NCBI GenBank assembly: GCA_938038815.1
Contig: CALHTF010000132.1
Span: 1-36,145 of the forward strand
Length of the DNA stretch: 36,145 nucleotides
Reading direction: 5' to 3'
Origin: an uncultured Acidimicrobiales bacterium
Lineage (GTDB): Bacteria > Actinomycetota > Acidimicrobiia > Acidimicrobiales > SHLQ01
Shown piece by piece: positions 17,151 through 25,768 of this stretch. The translations under genes and the position numbers were made by a program. The notes below the pieces were generated by a model, which was given only the letters and a program-made list of their open reading frames with translations, did not search any database and was not told where the DNA came from. The stretch's first letter is position 1. Each line of letters begins with the position of its first letter.

Positions 17151-18175
17151 AGATTCTTGTCACCGGCGGCAAAGGATTTATTGGTTCGGCGGTCGTACGC
17201 CATCTGATCAATTCCACCGATCACGAAGTGGTCAACGTCGATGCCATGACCTACGCAGCCACCGATGGTTCGGTCGCTTCGGTCGCCGACGATGCCCGCT
17301 ACCGCTTTGTACAAACCGACATCTGCGACATCGCCGCCATCAGCGCGGTGATGGCCGAGCACCAGCCCGATGCGGTCATGCACCTCGCGGCCGAATCTCA
17401 CGTCGATCGCTCGATCGATGGGCCCGTGCAGTTCATCCAGACCAACGTGGTCGGCACCGCCAACATGCTCGAGGCCGCTCGGGCCGCGGGCGTTGAACGC
17501 TTCCATCACATCTCGACCGATGAGGTCTTCGGCTCGCTGTCGATGACCGACCCGGCCTTCACCGAAACCACGCCGTATGACCCCCGCTCGCCGTATTCGG
17601 CCAGCAAGGCAGCCAGCGACCATCTTGTTCGGGCCTGGGGCGAAACCTTTGAGTTGCCGGTCCTCATCACCAACTGCTCGAACAACTACGGACCCTTCCA
17701 CTTCCCCGAGAAGCTGATCCCGCTCGTGACCATTCGGGCCCTCGCCGGCGAACCGTTGCCGGTGTACGGCAAGGGCGACAACGTTCGCGACTGGCTCTTC
17801 GTCGAGGACCACGCGTCGGCGCTGGTAACGGTGGTCGAGAAGGGCGAGCCGGGCGAGACCTACAACGTGGGCGGCAACGAAGAACGCACCAACCTGCAGG
17901 TCGTCGAGACCATCTGCGACCTGGTCGACGAGTTGGCCGAGCCACTCGCCAGCGGGTCGCGCCGCGACCTCATCGAATTCGTCGCCGACCGCCCAGGCCA
18001 CGACCTTCGTTACGCGATCGACCAATCAAAGATCAAGCGCACCCTTGGCTGGGAACCGAGCGTGTCGTTCGAGGAAGGCCTTCGCCGCACCGTGCAGTGG
18101 TACCTCGACAACGGTTCGTGGTGGGAGCCCCTGGTTGCCGCCAAGGCGACCGCTCGACGCGGACTGGCCGACTGA
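17147..18175 (+). CDS. rmlB: dTDP-glucose 4,6-dehydratase
   Basis: A 342-residue extended short-chain dehydrogenase. The NAD+ loop is [14 protein letters not shown] at residues 7-20. [12 protein letters not shown] (about 82), [11 protein letters not shown] (about 122) and [15 protein letters not shown] (about 150) are diagnostic for RmlB; the Asp-Glu after Thr and the Tyr/Lys are catalytic. Near the C terminus [11 protein letters not shown] also matches. It converts dTDP-glucose to dTDP-4-keto-6-deoxyglucose. It overlaps rmlA by four bases and ends one base before the rmlC start. Confidence 0.96.
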   Translation: MKILVTGGKGFIGSAVVRHLINSTDHEVVNVDAMTYAATDGSVASVADDARYRFVQTDICDIAAISAVMAEHQPDAVMHLAAESHVDRSIDGPVQFIQTNVVGTANMLEAARAAGVERFHHISTDEVFGSLSMTDPAFTETTPYDPRSPYSASKAASDHLVRAWGETFELPVLITNCSNNYGPFHFPEKLIPLVTIRALAGEPLPVYGKGDNVRDWLFVEDHASALVTVVEKGEPGETYNVGGNEERTNLQVVETICDLVDELAEPLASGSRRDLIEFVADRPGHDLRYAIDQSKIKRTLGWEPSVSFEEGLRRTVQWYLDNGSWWEPLVAAKATARRGLAD

Positions 18176-18176
18176 C

Positions 18177-18731
18177 GTGGACGTACGTTCAACCGCAATC
18201 GACGAAGTCATCGAGCTCGTTCCGGCCCGCCACGGCGACGACCGCGGCTGGTTCAGCGAAACCGCCAACCAGCGCACCCTCGCCGAGGCGGGGATCTCGC
18301 TGGAGTGGATTCAAGACAACGAGTCGTTCTCGGCTCAGCAGGGAACCTTGCGAGGAATTCATTTCCAGCTCGCCCCAAACGCCCAGCACAAGCTGGTTCG
18401 GGTAATCACTGGATCGATCCTCGATGTCGCGGTCGACCTTCGACGGAGCTCGCCGACCTTTGGCCAGCACGTAGCGGTCACCCTCACGGCCGACGAAGGC
18501 AATCAGCTCTACGTTCCCGCTGGCTTTGGGCATGCGTTCTGCACGCTCGAACCGAATTGCCGGGTCGCCTACAAGGTCGCTGGCGGGTTCTATGCCCCCG
18601 AGTCCGACCGTGGTATCCGCTGGAACGACCCCGACCTCGGCATCGACTGGCCGGTTTCGGACGGCGTAGCGATCTCGGCCAAGGACGAAATCGCTCCGAT
18701 GTTCGCTGAGTCGGCCGACCTGTTCGACTGA
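18177..18731 (+). CDS. rmlC: dTDP-4-dehydrorhamnose 3,5-epimerase
   Basis: A 184-residue cupin. The start is GTG 18177-18179, one base after the rmlB stop. An open frame extends further upstream into rmlB, but the family normally begins with about this length. DDRGWFSE (about residue 22), QGTLRGIHFQ with the catalytic histidine (about 55), HKLVRVITGSILDVAVDLR and LYVPAGFGHAF are RmlC hallmarks. It epimerises dTDP-4-keto-6-deoxyglucose at C3 and C5. It converges on the flippase gene with a one-base gap and no obvious terminator between them. Confidence 0.95.
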   Translation: MDVRSTAIDEVIELVPARHGDDRGWFSETANQRTLAEAGISLEWIQDNESFSAQQGTLRGIHFQLAPNAQHKLVRVITGSILDVAVDLRRSSPTFGQHVAVTLTADEGNQLYVPAGFGHAFCTLEPNCRVAYKVAGGFYAPESDRGIRWNDPDLGIDWPVSDGVAISAKDEIAPMFAESADLFD

Positions 18732-18732
18732 G

Positions 18733-20121
18733 TTAGGCCGACGCGACGGGTTGATCGACCCGAGCGTTTCGCAGTCCGTGGCGGCACAGCACCGCCATGG
18801 CAAGGGTGGTCGTCGACACGGCCAAGATAAGCGCCAGTTCGACCCGCAAGAAGAGGTCGTCGGCGAGGGTGAGCGACGGGAAGAACACGATCACCCCGAC
18901 GAGCCAGCCAATGACGGCGTACCCCTGGTGGTCGAGGGCGATCAGGGCAATGGCCAGCGACAGTGCAGCCATAAACAGCCCGCTGGAGAACGCAAGCATC
19001 GCCATATCGGTGCGGCTCATTTCGTCGCCGAACAACAGGTCGACCACAAAGGGTCCGAGTAGCAACGAGAACGCAACGCCGATCGCCGCGATGGCCACCA
19101 CGGCGAGCAAGAGCCGAACCAGAACCGAACGGAACTTGGTGAAGTCTTGGCGGCCGATCGCGTCGGCCAGGTTGGGCAGCAGTGCCGCTTTGACCGCCTG
19201 GAAGAAGAATAGCGGGACTCGAGCGGTCAACAATCCGTTCAGGAACCGGCCGGCCTCGTCCTCTTGGCCGACATCGGCCAGCGCGTCGACGGCCACCGGA
19301 CCGATGTTCAACAAGAACGCTTCAAACAAGGCGGCGCAGAGCAGGAACCCGAGCGACGACGTGATCTCGCTCCAGTCGGCGTCGGGGCCGCTTCGATACA
19401 ACGGACCCGAGCCCTGCACCACGGCGAATACGGCGACGAACAGCGCACCGCCGACCAACAGGCCAAAGATGCCAACCCGGTCGACGGCCAGCCAGGCCAG
19501 CACCAGGGCAGCGGTGAAACGGGTGAGTCCCTCAACCCCAAAGAAGATGCCGTATTGGCGGTACTGATGCCGACCGGCGAGCAAGCCTCGCAGCAACTGC
19601 GAGATCGAGAAGGCCGCCATCGTGAGCATGAGGCTCACCAGCAGCAATGGTTTCCCGTCGAGACGAGCGTCGAGCCCGAGCGGCCATGCAATCAGCAGAC
19701 CGGCCGACACCAACAACAACAGCGCGCCACCGATACGGGCCGTCTTGGCCAAGACCGGCCCGCTTCCTTCACCGCGGCTCGCTCGGTTGGCGGTGGCTCG
19801 CGACAACTCTTGCTCGAGCGGCTGAAAGAAGCCGGGGCCGAGAATGAATACCAGCGCCCAGAGCACGGCCAGCGCCGAATAGTTTTCGTCGCCGAGGGTC
19901 CGCTTGGCAATCGTGAGGAACCCAAAGGTGGCGAAACCGTTGATCAGCAGTCCCCCGCCTATGGCGAAGCTGCCGGTAGGCAGCGGGTTGCGCTCGCGCA
20001 GCGTCAACCCTCGATCCTCGGTGGGATCGACAGACGAGGCTTCCTCAGAAGGCGGACCCGGCGGGCGCGAGCGAGATGACGGCAAGAGTGAAAACTTAGC
20101 CACCAAGCGCGTTCGCGCCAC
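18733..20121 (-). CDS. Polysaccharide flippase-like multi-membrane protein (Wzx/MATE-type fold)
   Basis: A 462-residue protein from a GTG at 20121, with about 12 hydrophobic helices from residue 50 to the end. An N-terminal extension of some 45 residues is polar. GGLLINGFATFGFLTIAKRT, then FFQPLEQELSRA and the LLRGLLAGRHQYRQYGIFF region resemble oligosaccharide flippases, in which paired six-helix bundles move undecaprenyl-linked repeat units outward. It is the last gene of a minus-strand set after the rhodanese-ThiF gene (38-base gap). With an ABC-type exporter at 1439-3570, the locus may have two export routes. A more general lipid flippase role is possible. Confidence 0.8.
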   Translation of the reverse strand: MARTRLVAKFSLLPSSRSRPPGPPSEEASSVDPTEDRGLTLRERNPLPTGSFAIGGGLLINGFATFGFLTIAKRTLGDENYSALAVLWALVFILGPGFFQPLEQELSRATANRASRGEGSGPVLAKTARIGGALLLLVSAGLLIAWPLGLDARLDGKPLLLVSLMLTMAAFSISQLLRGLLAGRHQYRQYGIFFGVEGLTRFTAALVLAWLAVDRVGIFGLLVGGALFVAVFAVVQGSGPLYRSGPDADWSEITSSLGFLLCAALFEAFLLNIGPVAVDALADVGQEDEAGRFLNGLLTARVPLFFFQAVKAALLPNLADAIGRQDFTKFRSVLVRLLLAVVAIAAIGVAFSLLLGPFVVDLLFGDEMSRTDMAMLAFSSGLFMAALSLAIALIALDHQGYAVIGWLVGVIVFFPSLTLADDLFLRVELALILAVSTTTLAMAVLCRHGLRNARVDQPVASA

Positions 20122-20159
20122 GATCGGCGTTGTGGTGACGGTTGTTGGCTAGTGCCCGA

Positions 20160-21278
20160 CTAGATGGCGTCGCGGTTCGCCCAGGTGACCGCGTTGTTCG
20201 GGTCGACCGGCAGCGCAAATTCGCTAAACCGCATGTCGGTAGCGTCAAAGACCAGCAGCCGTCCGATCAACGGTTCGCCGAGACCCAACAGCACCTTGAT
20301 CGTTTCGAGTGCCTGAAGCGACCCAACGATTCCGGGCAGCACGCCGAGCACCCCGGCCTCGGCGCAGTTCGGAGCGAACTCCGCAGCCGGCGCCTCGGGA
20401 AGCAGGTCGCGGTAGGTGGGGCCGACCTTGGGGTCGAACACCGTGACTTGTCCCTCGAACCGAAAGATCGAGCCGTGTACGACGGTTATGCCAAGTTTCA
20501 CGGCCGCGTCGTTGAGGACGTACCGGGTGTCGAAGTTGTCGGCGCCATCGACGATGACGTCGTAGCCCTCGATGATGTCGAACACGTTCGCGGCCTCAAG
20601 CCGAACGTCGTAGGTGACCACATCGACGTCGGGGTTGAGCCGGGTGAGGGTTTTCTTGGCCGAATCGACCTTGCGATCGCCGATCCGGTCGGTGTTGTGG
20701 AGCACCTGGCGCTGGAGGTTCGATTCGTCGACAACGTCCATATCGACGATGCCCAACGTGCCGACACCCGCCGCCGCAAGATACAACGCGGCGGGCGAAC
20801 CGAGTCCGCCGGCGCCGAGGAGCAAAACCTTCGAGCCGAGCAGCTTTTGTTGGCCAGCCTCGCCGACCTCGGGCAACATCAGATGACGCGAGTATCGGGT
20901 GCGTTGGGTGGGGTCAAGGGTGTCGGGCACCGACCACGGGCGGTCTTCGGTCTTCCACTGACCGAACCCGCCGTCCATCGATACGGCGTTTTCGTACCCA
21001 AGCTCGACCAGGGTTTTCACCGCAAATGCCGAGCGCACTCCCCCAGCACACATCACGACCAGCTCGGTTGCCCGGTCTGGGATTCGCGCCTCGACCGACG
21101 TTTCGAGCAACCCTCGCGGGATGTGGATTGAACCGTCGATCGCGCCCTGTTCAAACTCGTCGGGTTCGCGCACATCGAGCAGTACCGCGCCAGCCATGAG
21201 TCGGGCCTGGCCCTCGTCCGGATCGATCTCGACGATCTCGCTACGGGTTTGTTGAAGCAGCTCTCGGAAACTGGCCAT
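20160..21278 (-). CDS. Rhodanese-ThiF/MoeB fusion: adenylyltransferase/sulfurtransferase for sulfur-carrier activation
   Basis: A 372-residue protein. The N-terminal rhodanese domain (about 20-115) has active-site Cys77 in VMCAGGVRSA. The C-terminal ThiF/E1-like domain starts with RYSRHLMLPEVG (about 128). It carries the ATP loop GAGGLGSP (155-162), DMDVVDESNLQRQ, VDGADNFDTRY and the conserved cysteine of NCAEAGVLG. It would adenylate the C-terminal glycine of a MoaD/ThiS-type carrier and pass sulfur to it for molybdopterin, thiamine or another thio-cofactor. In the common actinobacterial MoeZ the rhodanese domain is at the C terminus; here the order is reversed. No molybdopterin genes are nearby, so the pathway is open. 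Confidence 0.88.
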   Translation of the reverse strand: MASFRELLQQTRSEIVEIDPDEGQARLMAGAVLLDVREPDEFEQGAIDGSIHIPRGLLETSVEARIPDRATELVVMCAGGVRSAFAVKTLVELGYENAVSMDGGFGQWKTEDRPWSVPDTLDPTQRTRYSRHLMLPEVGEAGQQKLLGSKVLLLGAGGLGSPAALYLAAAGVGTLGIVDMDVVDESNLQRQVLHNTDRIGDRKVDSAKKTLTRLNPDVDVVTYDVRLEAANVFDIIEGYDVIVDGADNFDTRYVLNDAAVKLGITVVHGSIFRFEGQVTVFDPKVGPTYRDLLPEAPAAEFAPNCAEAGVLGVLPGIVGSLQALETIKVLLGLGEPLIGRLLVFDATDMRFSEFALPVDPNNAVTWANRDAI

Positions 21279-21337
21279 GCCCCCAGACTACTGAGCTGGT
21301 CGACCTAGGGAGTAGCCCCGAGGACGCCGTCGACGCG

Positions 21338-22501
21338 TTACCCGGCGCGATTCAAGATCCTGCGAAGCTGCTCGCTGCGGTATTCGCTAACCTCGACGTC
21401 GGGGTGTTGAAGTACCACCCGTTGTTCGACCTCGATCTGGCCGTAGCCGAAATGATCGAGCAGCGACTGCGCGCCACCGAGCAACCCGTCGACCAAAACC
21501 GGACGACTGGTTTCGAGCCGGGCTGGAATCGGCACGCTGTCGTCGATTCGGACCATTTCGAGATCGCCGTGCCACGGCAGGCATTGCGACGTGAGCGGCG
21601 ACGCCAACCCGTCGGCGATCGCCAACAAGGTGAGGGCTTCGTGGGCGGCCTCATCGGGCAGGTTGCCCACCAACTCAGCGACCCAGTCGCCATGCATCGA
21701 CCCCACGATCTTGGTGGTGGCGAACTTTTCGATGAAGGTCATCTTGGATGCTTCTTCGACGTCGCGAACCGCACGGGAGGGCAACACGAGAATATGCGTA
21801 GCGCCAAGATCCATTGCGCTCTGCCACGGGATCTGTTCGCTCAGCCCACCGTCGACATAGGGTTCGCCGTCGACGTAGCGGTTCGATCCGCCGAGCACCG
21901 GCAAGGCAGCGCTGGCTTTGAGAATCGCACCGATACGGTCGTTGTCGCCCTCGACGCGAACCCGGCGAATCTGGTTCTCGGGTTCGACCGGCGTGATCGT
22001 GGCCCAGAACTCGACACCGGACGAGCGAATGGCGTTGTAGTCGAGCCCGCGGCGGCGACTAGCGGTGTCGACCAGGTAGTCGAGGTCGATGGCTTTGCGG
22101 CGCTTAAAGGCGTTTCGTTTGTCGAGGAACGGCGCCTTGGTGAGGTCGGTGTAGAACAGCACACTGCCCTCGGTTGCTTGGCCAGCGACGAAGAACGCGG
22201 AGGCAAGCGAGCCGGCCGACGTGCCAATGACCAAGTCGAATGCCTCGCCGAAACCCAGTTGTTCGAGGGCGAGCAACATCCCGGACGAAACCACGCCTCG
22301 CATACCGCCGCCTTCGACAGCCAGCGCGACACGGAAGTCGTCGGCGCGGTTCTGCGGCGTGGATTCCTCGGCGAAGCGCTGGCGCAAAACCTCGGTCGTG
22401 GAAGGCAATCCGGAGGTGGTCGTCACAAGCTGAAACGGTAGTGGGCGCGCCGACCATAGTCGGGCAACCGACGATCGTCTCACGTCGAACGAGTTCGTCA
22501 T
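21338..22501 (-). CDS. Patatin-like phospholipase
   Basis: A 387-residue protein. I choose the ATG at 22499-22501 because it overlaps the TGA of the upstream gene (ATGA); a further upstream extension is open but reads through that gene. The oxyanion loop is GGGMRG (64-69), the nucleophile is Ser95 in GTSAG, and the catalytic Asp is in VDGGLSEQIP. This Ser-Asp dyad defines patatin lipases, which cleave acyl chains from phospholipids or related lipids. There is no signal peptide, so it is probably cytoplasmic or peripheral to the membrane. It is translationally coupled to the PilZ/BcsA-like gene, suggesting a membrane-linked task. Confidence 0.88.
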   Translation of the reverse strand: MTNSFDVRRSSVARLWSARPLPFQLVTTTSGLPSTTEVLRQRFAEESTPQNRADDFRVALAVEGGGMRGVVSSGMLLALEQLGFGEAFDLVIGTSAGSLASAFFVAGQATEGSVLFYTDLTKAPFLDKRNAFKRRKAIDLDYLVDTASRRRGLDYNAIRSSGVEFWATITPVEPENQIRRVRVEGDNDRIGAILKASAALPVLGGSNRYVDGEPYVDGGLSEQIPWQSAMDLGATHILVLPSRAVRDVEEASKMTFIEKFATTKIVGSMHGDWVAELVGNLPDEAAHEALTLLAIADGLASPLTSQCLPWHGDLEMVRIDDSVPIPARLETSRPVLVDGLLGGAQSLLDHFGYGQIEVEQRVVLQHPDVEVSEYRSEQLRRILNRAG

Positions 22502-24336
22502 CGCGGTGTCCGGTCGACGGCGGCTACCGGGTCGCCCGCAACACCTGGGGCAACAAAGGCGCCGCGACCTTGGGTCATCGCTGCAGTGAGGCTTCGACGG
22601 GCAAAGGGTCTCGTCTCTCTGGTCTTTTCGACCGACGAAACGTGGGCCGCGCCGATCACTGCGCACCCGTAGAGCAGCTGGTCAAACACCGGCTCGTCGA
22701 GGTCGAACTGCACGTAGCCACCATCACCCGACGCCACCGCGGTCACCACCCGCTCCCAGTCGCTTCGTTGCGGTTGCGAAACCCGCAGCCGCAAGCGAAC
22801 AACATCGCCCTTCGTGAGGTGACCAATGGTCGTCTGGGCAAGATCGAGCGTCGCGCCAAACGGCGAGATCGACGTGGTCAGCGCATTGGTTCCGGCGATG
22901 CGTGGAAGCGACCGCCGCTCGCGGTCGCTCTGAGCCCAGATCGAATCTCGCACCAGCACCAACAGCGCAACCGACGCGGCGATGACCAATCCGTGAGCCA
23001 GCGTCGGCAGCGGCTCGGCTCGCAAGCCCAGCACTTGGGCGAAACACCCGACCGCCGCAACCACAACGCCCCCAAGAGCAACTCGGGCGTGGCGGGCCGC
23101 CAACCCGCCGGGCCGGATGGCCAGCGCTGAACCGCGGGCCAAGCCAACAAAATCGGCGGTTGCGGTGCGCGCTCCGGCACGCAGATCGGACCAGTCAGCA
23201 CCCGGATTGGCTGCTCTTCGGGCGAGGGCCGCTAGGGCGAACCATGGACCAGCTACCGCTACCACCTCGGCGAACCCAAACGTGAACGGCAACAAACCGG
23301 TCAGCGCAACGATCGCCGCCAAACACAACATGAACGTGCGCGGCACAACCGACCACGCTTCGATTATTCGACGCCCGCTGTGGGTCTGCTGTTGGCGGGA
23401 GACTTCGTCGAGTCGCGCTCGCAGGGCAACGTCTTCATCCCAAGGCGCAGGGCGTCGAGCACCCGGCGCCTCGGCCATCGACGTGGTGTAGCCCGCATCG
23501 ACCAGGGCGTCGACCGTGCGGCTTGCAAAGCTGCCGTTGCCCACGCCATAACCGCCATGGAAACCGCCGACGGCCCGCAACGCATCGGCGCGGATGACCA
23601 CGATTTCGTTGGCGGCACCCACGTCGCCGTGGCGGTAGTACGCATCATCGAACAACGGGTAACCCGACCGGTCGCTCGACCCCGCTTCGCCATGTCGATC
23701 CGGGCTGAGTTCGGCCCGCAACCCGACCGCCGCGACCTCGCCAGACTCGACCGGCTCTCGCAGGGTCGCTCGGAAACTCGGGGCGGCCACCGCAAGCGCA
23801 TCGGGCAAAATCCATACCGACGCCGGGATCACCGCGATCAGCGGGCTCGTCGCGGCGGCCGCGAACGCGTTTGCTACATCGACCTCGTGTTGGCCACCGG
23901 TCGGAGCCACCCGCGGCACCCGGGCTCGGCGGCATTCGGTTTCGACGTCGGGCCGATTCAGCCGGTCAAGTACGACAAACGCTTCGTTGCCGGCCACCTC
24001 CTGACACGCCCGGATCGCCACCCGAATCGACAGCAATGGTTCTTGGCCAACGTCGAGCAGCAGGGCCGCCCGGTTGGGAGCGAGGTGACGGTTCACGCCC
24101 GAACGTGCGGGGCGGGTCTTCGACCACGACCGGCAACGCAACACGTGGCGTACAAACACCCAGAGGTCCACGAGGAAGACCAGACCAAACAACGGTGCCG
24201 ATGCGCCATGGCGGGTCCACCCAAACCGCCAGACCAAATACACGACTCCGGCGATTTGAGACGCGACCGCGAGCGCCGCGGCGGTGCGGCGACTTTCACC
24301 GGACTCAGCAGTGGGCTGGGGGCGAGCGCTCATCAC
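22498..24336 (-). CDS. BcsA-like membrane protein with degenerate GT2 domain and PilZ-like C terminus
   Basis: A 612-residue protein (GTG 24336 directly followed by ATG 24333; either may be used). Two helices near residues 22-65 precede a region of about 220 residues laid out like a processive GT2 domain. The segment where DxD should be reads SPLIAVIPASVWILPDAL, without the aspartates, and the TED-type base motif is SRTVDALVDAGYTT. VVIRADALRAVGGF still fits the family. Several helices follow (about 340-470). The last part (ERRSLPRIAG, then TTSISPFGATLDL and KGDVVRLRLRV) resembles a PilZ cyclic-di-GMP domain, though imperfect. It is likely a pseudo-glycosyltransferase or a distant family. It diverges from ridA. 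Confidence 0.65.
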   Translation of the reverse strand: MMSARPQPTAESGESRRTAAALAVASQIAGVVYLVWRFGWTRHGASAPLFGLVFLVDLWVFVRHVLRCRSWSKTRPARSGVNRHLAPNRAALLLDVGQEPLLSIRVAIRACQEVAGNEAFVVLDRLNRPDVETECRRARVPRVAPTGGQHEVDVANAFAAAATSPLIAVIPASVWILPDALAVAAPSFRATLREPVESGEVAAVGLRAELSPDRHGEAGSSDRSGYPLFDDAYYRHGDVGAANEIVVIRADALRAVGGFHGGYGVGNGSFASRTVDALVDAGYTTSMAEAPGARRPAPWDEDVALRARLDEVSRQQQTHSGRRIIEAWSVVPRTFMLCLAAIVALTGLLPFTFGFAEVVAVAGPWFALAALARRAANPGADWSDLRAGARTATADFVGLARGSALAIRPGGLAARHARVALGGVVVAAVGCFAQVLGLRAEPLPTLAHGLVIAASVALLVLVRDSIWAQSDRERRSLPRIAGTNALTTSISPFGATLDLAQTTIGHLTKGDVVRLRLRVSQPQRSDWERVVTAVASGDGGYVQFDLDEPVFDQLLYGCAVIGAAHVSSVEKTRETRPFARRSLTAAMTQGRGAFVAPGVAGDPVAAVDRTPR

Positions 24337-24431
24337 CTTGTTGGATCGGCAATAACGGACCCTGACCTGATCAATTGTTGAACGGAGCTCGGTCGCCCTC
24401 CGGGTGGGTCGCTAGCCCTACGCTGGAACGC
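24337..24431. promoter_or_regulatory. Divergent intergenic region, PilZ/BcsA-like gene and ridA-like gene
   Basis: A 95-base gap with starts on both sides. It holds the small dyad TCAATTGTTGA (24371-24381). No clear promoter hexamers were recognised. Confidence 0.3.
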
Positions 24432-24794
24432 ATGAGCATCGATCGACGTCATACATCCGAGCGGGCATCCAAAATCGTCATCAACCCCGCCCAGCAGGGA
24501 ACGATTTACCTCTCGGGCCAGGTTGCTGAGGACCCAGAGGCGGGGATTCAGGACCAAACCCGGTCGACGTTGGCCCGGATCGACGAGTTGCTGACCGAAG
24601 CCGGAAGCGACCGAGAACACGTGCTGTCGGCGACGATCTATCTGCGCGATATCGCCAATCATTTCGCCTTGATGAACGAGGTGTGGAACGAGTGGGTTCC
24701 GACCGGCCATGCGCCTGCACGGGCCTGTGTTGAGGCCCACATGGCGCGACCGGCACTACTGGTGGAGATTTCGGTGGTGGCGACCGTCGCCTAG
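24432..24794 (+). CDS. RidA family protein (reactive enamine/imine deaminase)
   Basis: A 120-residue protein from the ATG at 24432; an in-frame ATG at 24375 lacks family similarity before it. [22 protein letters not shown], then [23 protein letters not shown] and [21 protein letters not shown] are the RidA core. The arginine of PAR-CVE sits where RidA binds substrate carboxylate. RidA hydrolyses 2-aminoacrylate-type enamines that form from PLP enzymes. Its subgroup (RidA or Rid1-7) is not resolved. It converges on the LysR gene with a 7-base gap. Confidence 0.9.
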   Translation: MSIDRRHTSERASKIVINPAQQGTIYLSGQVAEDPEAGIQDQTRSTLARIDELLTEAGSDREHVLSATIYLRDIANHFALMNEVWNEWVPTGHAPARACVEAHMARPALLVEISVVATVA

Positions 24795-24801
24795 CTCGGG
24801 G

Positions 24802-25689
24802 TTACGCGACGCCTTCGACCAATTGGGCAACGAGCTCGCCGATCAACGGATTGGTCGCCGATGTCCGTCGGGCACCGACCAGAAGCCGTTCGGCCACTGG
24901 AGTTTTGGTGGCCGGCGCGAGGGGACGATCGCCCGACTCGGCCTGGACCTCGGGCAGAACGGTCCAGCCCAGCGACAACCTCACCATCTCGCGCAACACC
25001 TCCGGCTGATGCGATTCGGCCACCACTTCGAATGGCGCCCCGAGGTCTCGCAACGCAAGTCGAATCGCCTGGCGGGTAAAGGAATCGGCGGGGAAGGTCA
25101 CCCAGGGTCCCCACGTTTTTGGGCGACCGGTTTTGTGGCCTGGCGGTGCGTAAGCCGCCAGCGGTTCGCGCAGGAGCTCGACAAAGGTGAACTCGCTCGA
25201 CCGGCCATCGGGGCGCAACGGGCTGGCTGGGTCGACGCATACGACGAGGTCGAGTTCGCCGGCGGCGAGTTGAGCGAGCAACCCACTTGAGGATGCCACG
25301 ACCAACCGCAGCTCGACGTCGGGGTGAGCAGTACCGAACGCCGCCAACTGGTCGGGGAAATGATGCACCGCTCCAACGTCGATCATCCCGACCCGCAACG
25401 AGCCGACCCGACCCGATCGACGCAACTCAACCCAGTCACCAAAGTCGCGCGTCTCGGCGAGGACTCGCCGGGCGTAGGCGACCGCTGGTGCAGCATCTGC
25501 GGCCAACACCCGGCGTCGGCCCTGACGCTCGAACAGCGAGATTCCGAGGCGTCGCTCGAGCTCGGCGATGCCCTGGGACAGTGCCGACGGTGAGACCCCG
25601 AGTTCGTCGGCCGCCGCCGCCCACGAATCAGAGCGGGTAACGGCGTCGAGATATTCGAGTTGTTGCAGGGTGATCTTGGGAAGGGCCAT
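24802..25689 (-). CDS. LysR-family transcriptional regulator
   Basis: A 295-residue protein from ATG 25689. The helix-turn-helix is at residues 8-65 (LQQLEYLDAVTRSDSWAAAA, then ELGVSPSALSQGIAELERRLG), typical of LysR. A substrate-binding domain fills the rest (SLRVGMIDVGAVHHFP onward). It is divergent from the myo-inositol-phosphate synthase gene with only 79 bases between. That gap contains a T-N11-A dyad, so control of that gene and of itself is the natural prediction. The effector is unknown. Confidence 0.92.
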   Translation of the reverse strand: MALPKITLQQLEYLDAVTRSDSWAAAADELGVSPSALSQGIAELERRLGISLFERQGRRRVLAADAAPAVAYARRVLAETRDFGDWVELRRSGRVGSLRVGMIDVGAVHHFPDQLAAFGTAHPDVELRLVVASSSGLLAQLAAGELDLVVCVDPASPLRPDGRSSEFTFVELLREPLAAYAPPGHKTGRPKTWGPWVTFPADSFTRQAIRLALRDLGAPFEVVAESHQPEVLREMVRLSLGWTVLPEVQAESGDRPLAPATKTPVAERLLVGARRTSATNPLIGELVAQLVEGVA

Positions 25690-25706
25690 GGTTAACCGTT
25701 ACGACA

Positions 25707-25734
25707 TTGTTGTGAAGTCTTTCTTAACTATACA
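25707..25734 (+). promoter_or_regulatory. Candidate promoter of the inositol-phosphate synthase gene
   Basis: TTGTTG (25707-25712), 16 bases, then TATACA (25729-25734) resembles a sigma-70-type pair. It lies directly before the LysR-type dyad and about 35 bases before the ATG at 25769. Confidence 0.5.
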
Positions 25735-25736
25735 GC

Positions 25737-25752
25737 ATTGCGATTTAGCAAT
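25737..25752. promoter_or_regulatory. Candidate LysR-type operator (ATTGC-N6-GCAAT)
   Basis: A perfect 5-bp dyad around GATTTA, containing T-N11-A, the usual LysR recognition shape. It lies between the divergent lysR and inositol-phosphate synthase genes and covers the likely transcription start of the latter, so repression would be expected there (inference). Confidence 0.5.
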
Positions 25753-25768
25753 ACTTATGGTTGGGGTC

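Noticed and set aside
17105..18025. 306-codon minus-strand frame opposite rmlB
   Set aside because: Shadow of rmlB, which is certain; the antisense translation shows no family resemblance.
25568..25768. N-terminal extension of the inositol-phosphate synthase
   Set aside because: The frame is open upstream, but it runs through the promoter and into the divergent LysR gene; the protein family starts near 25769.
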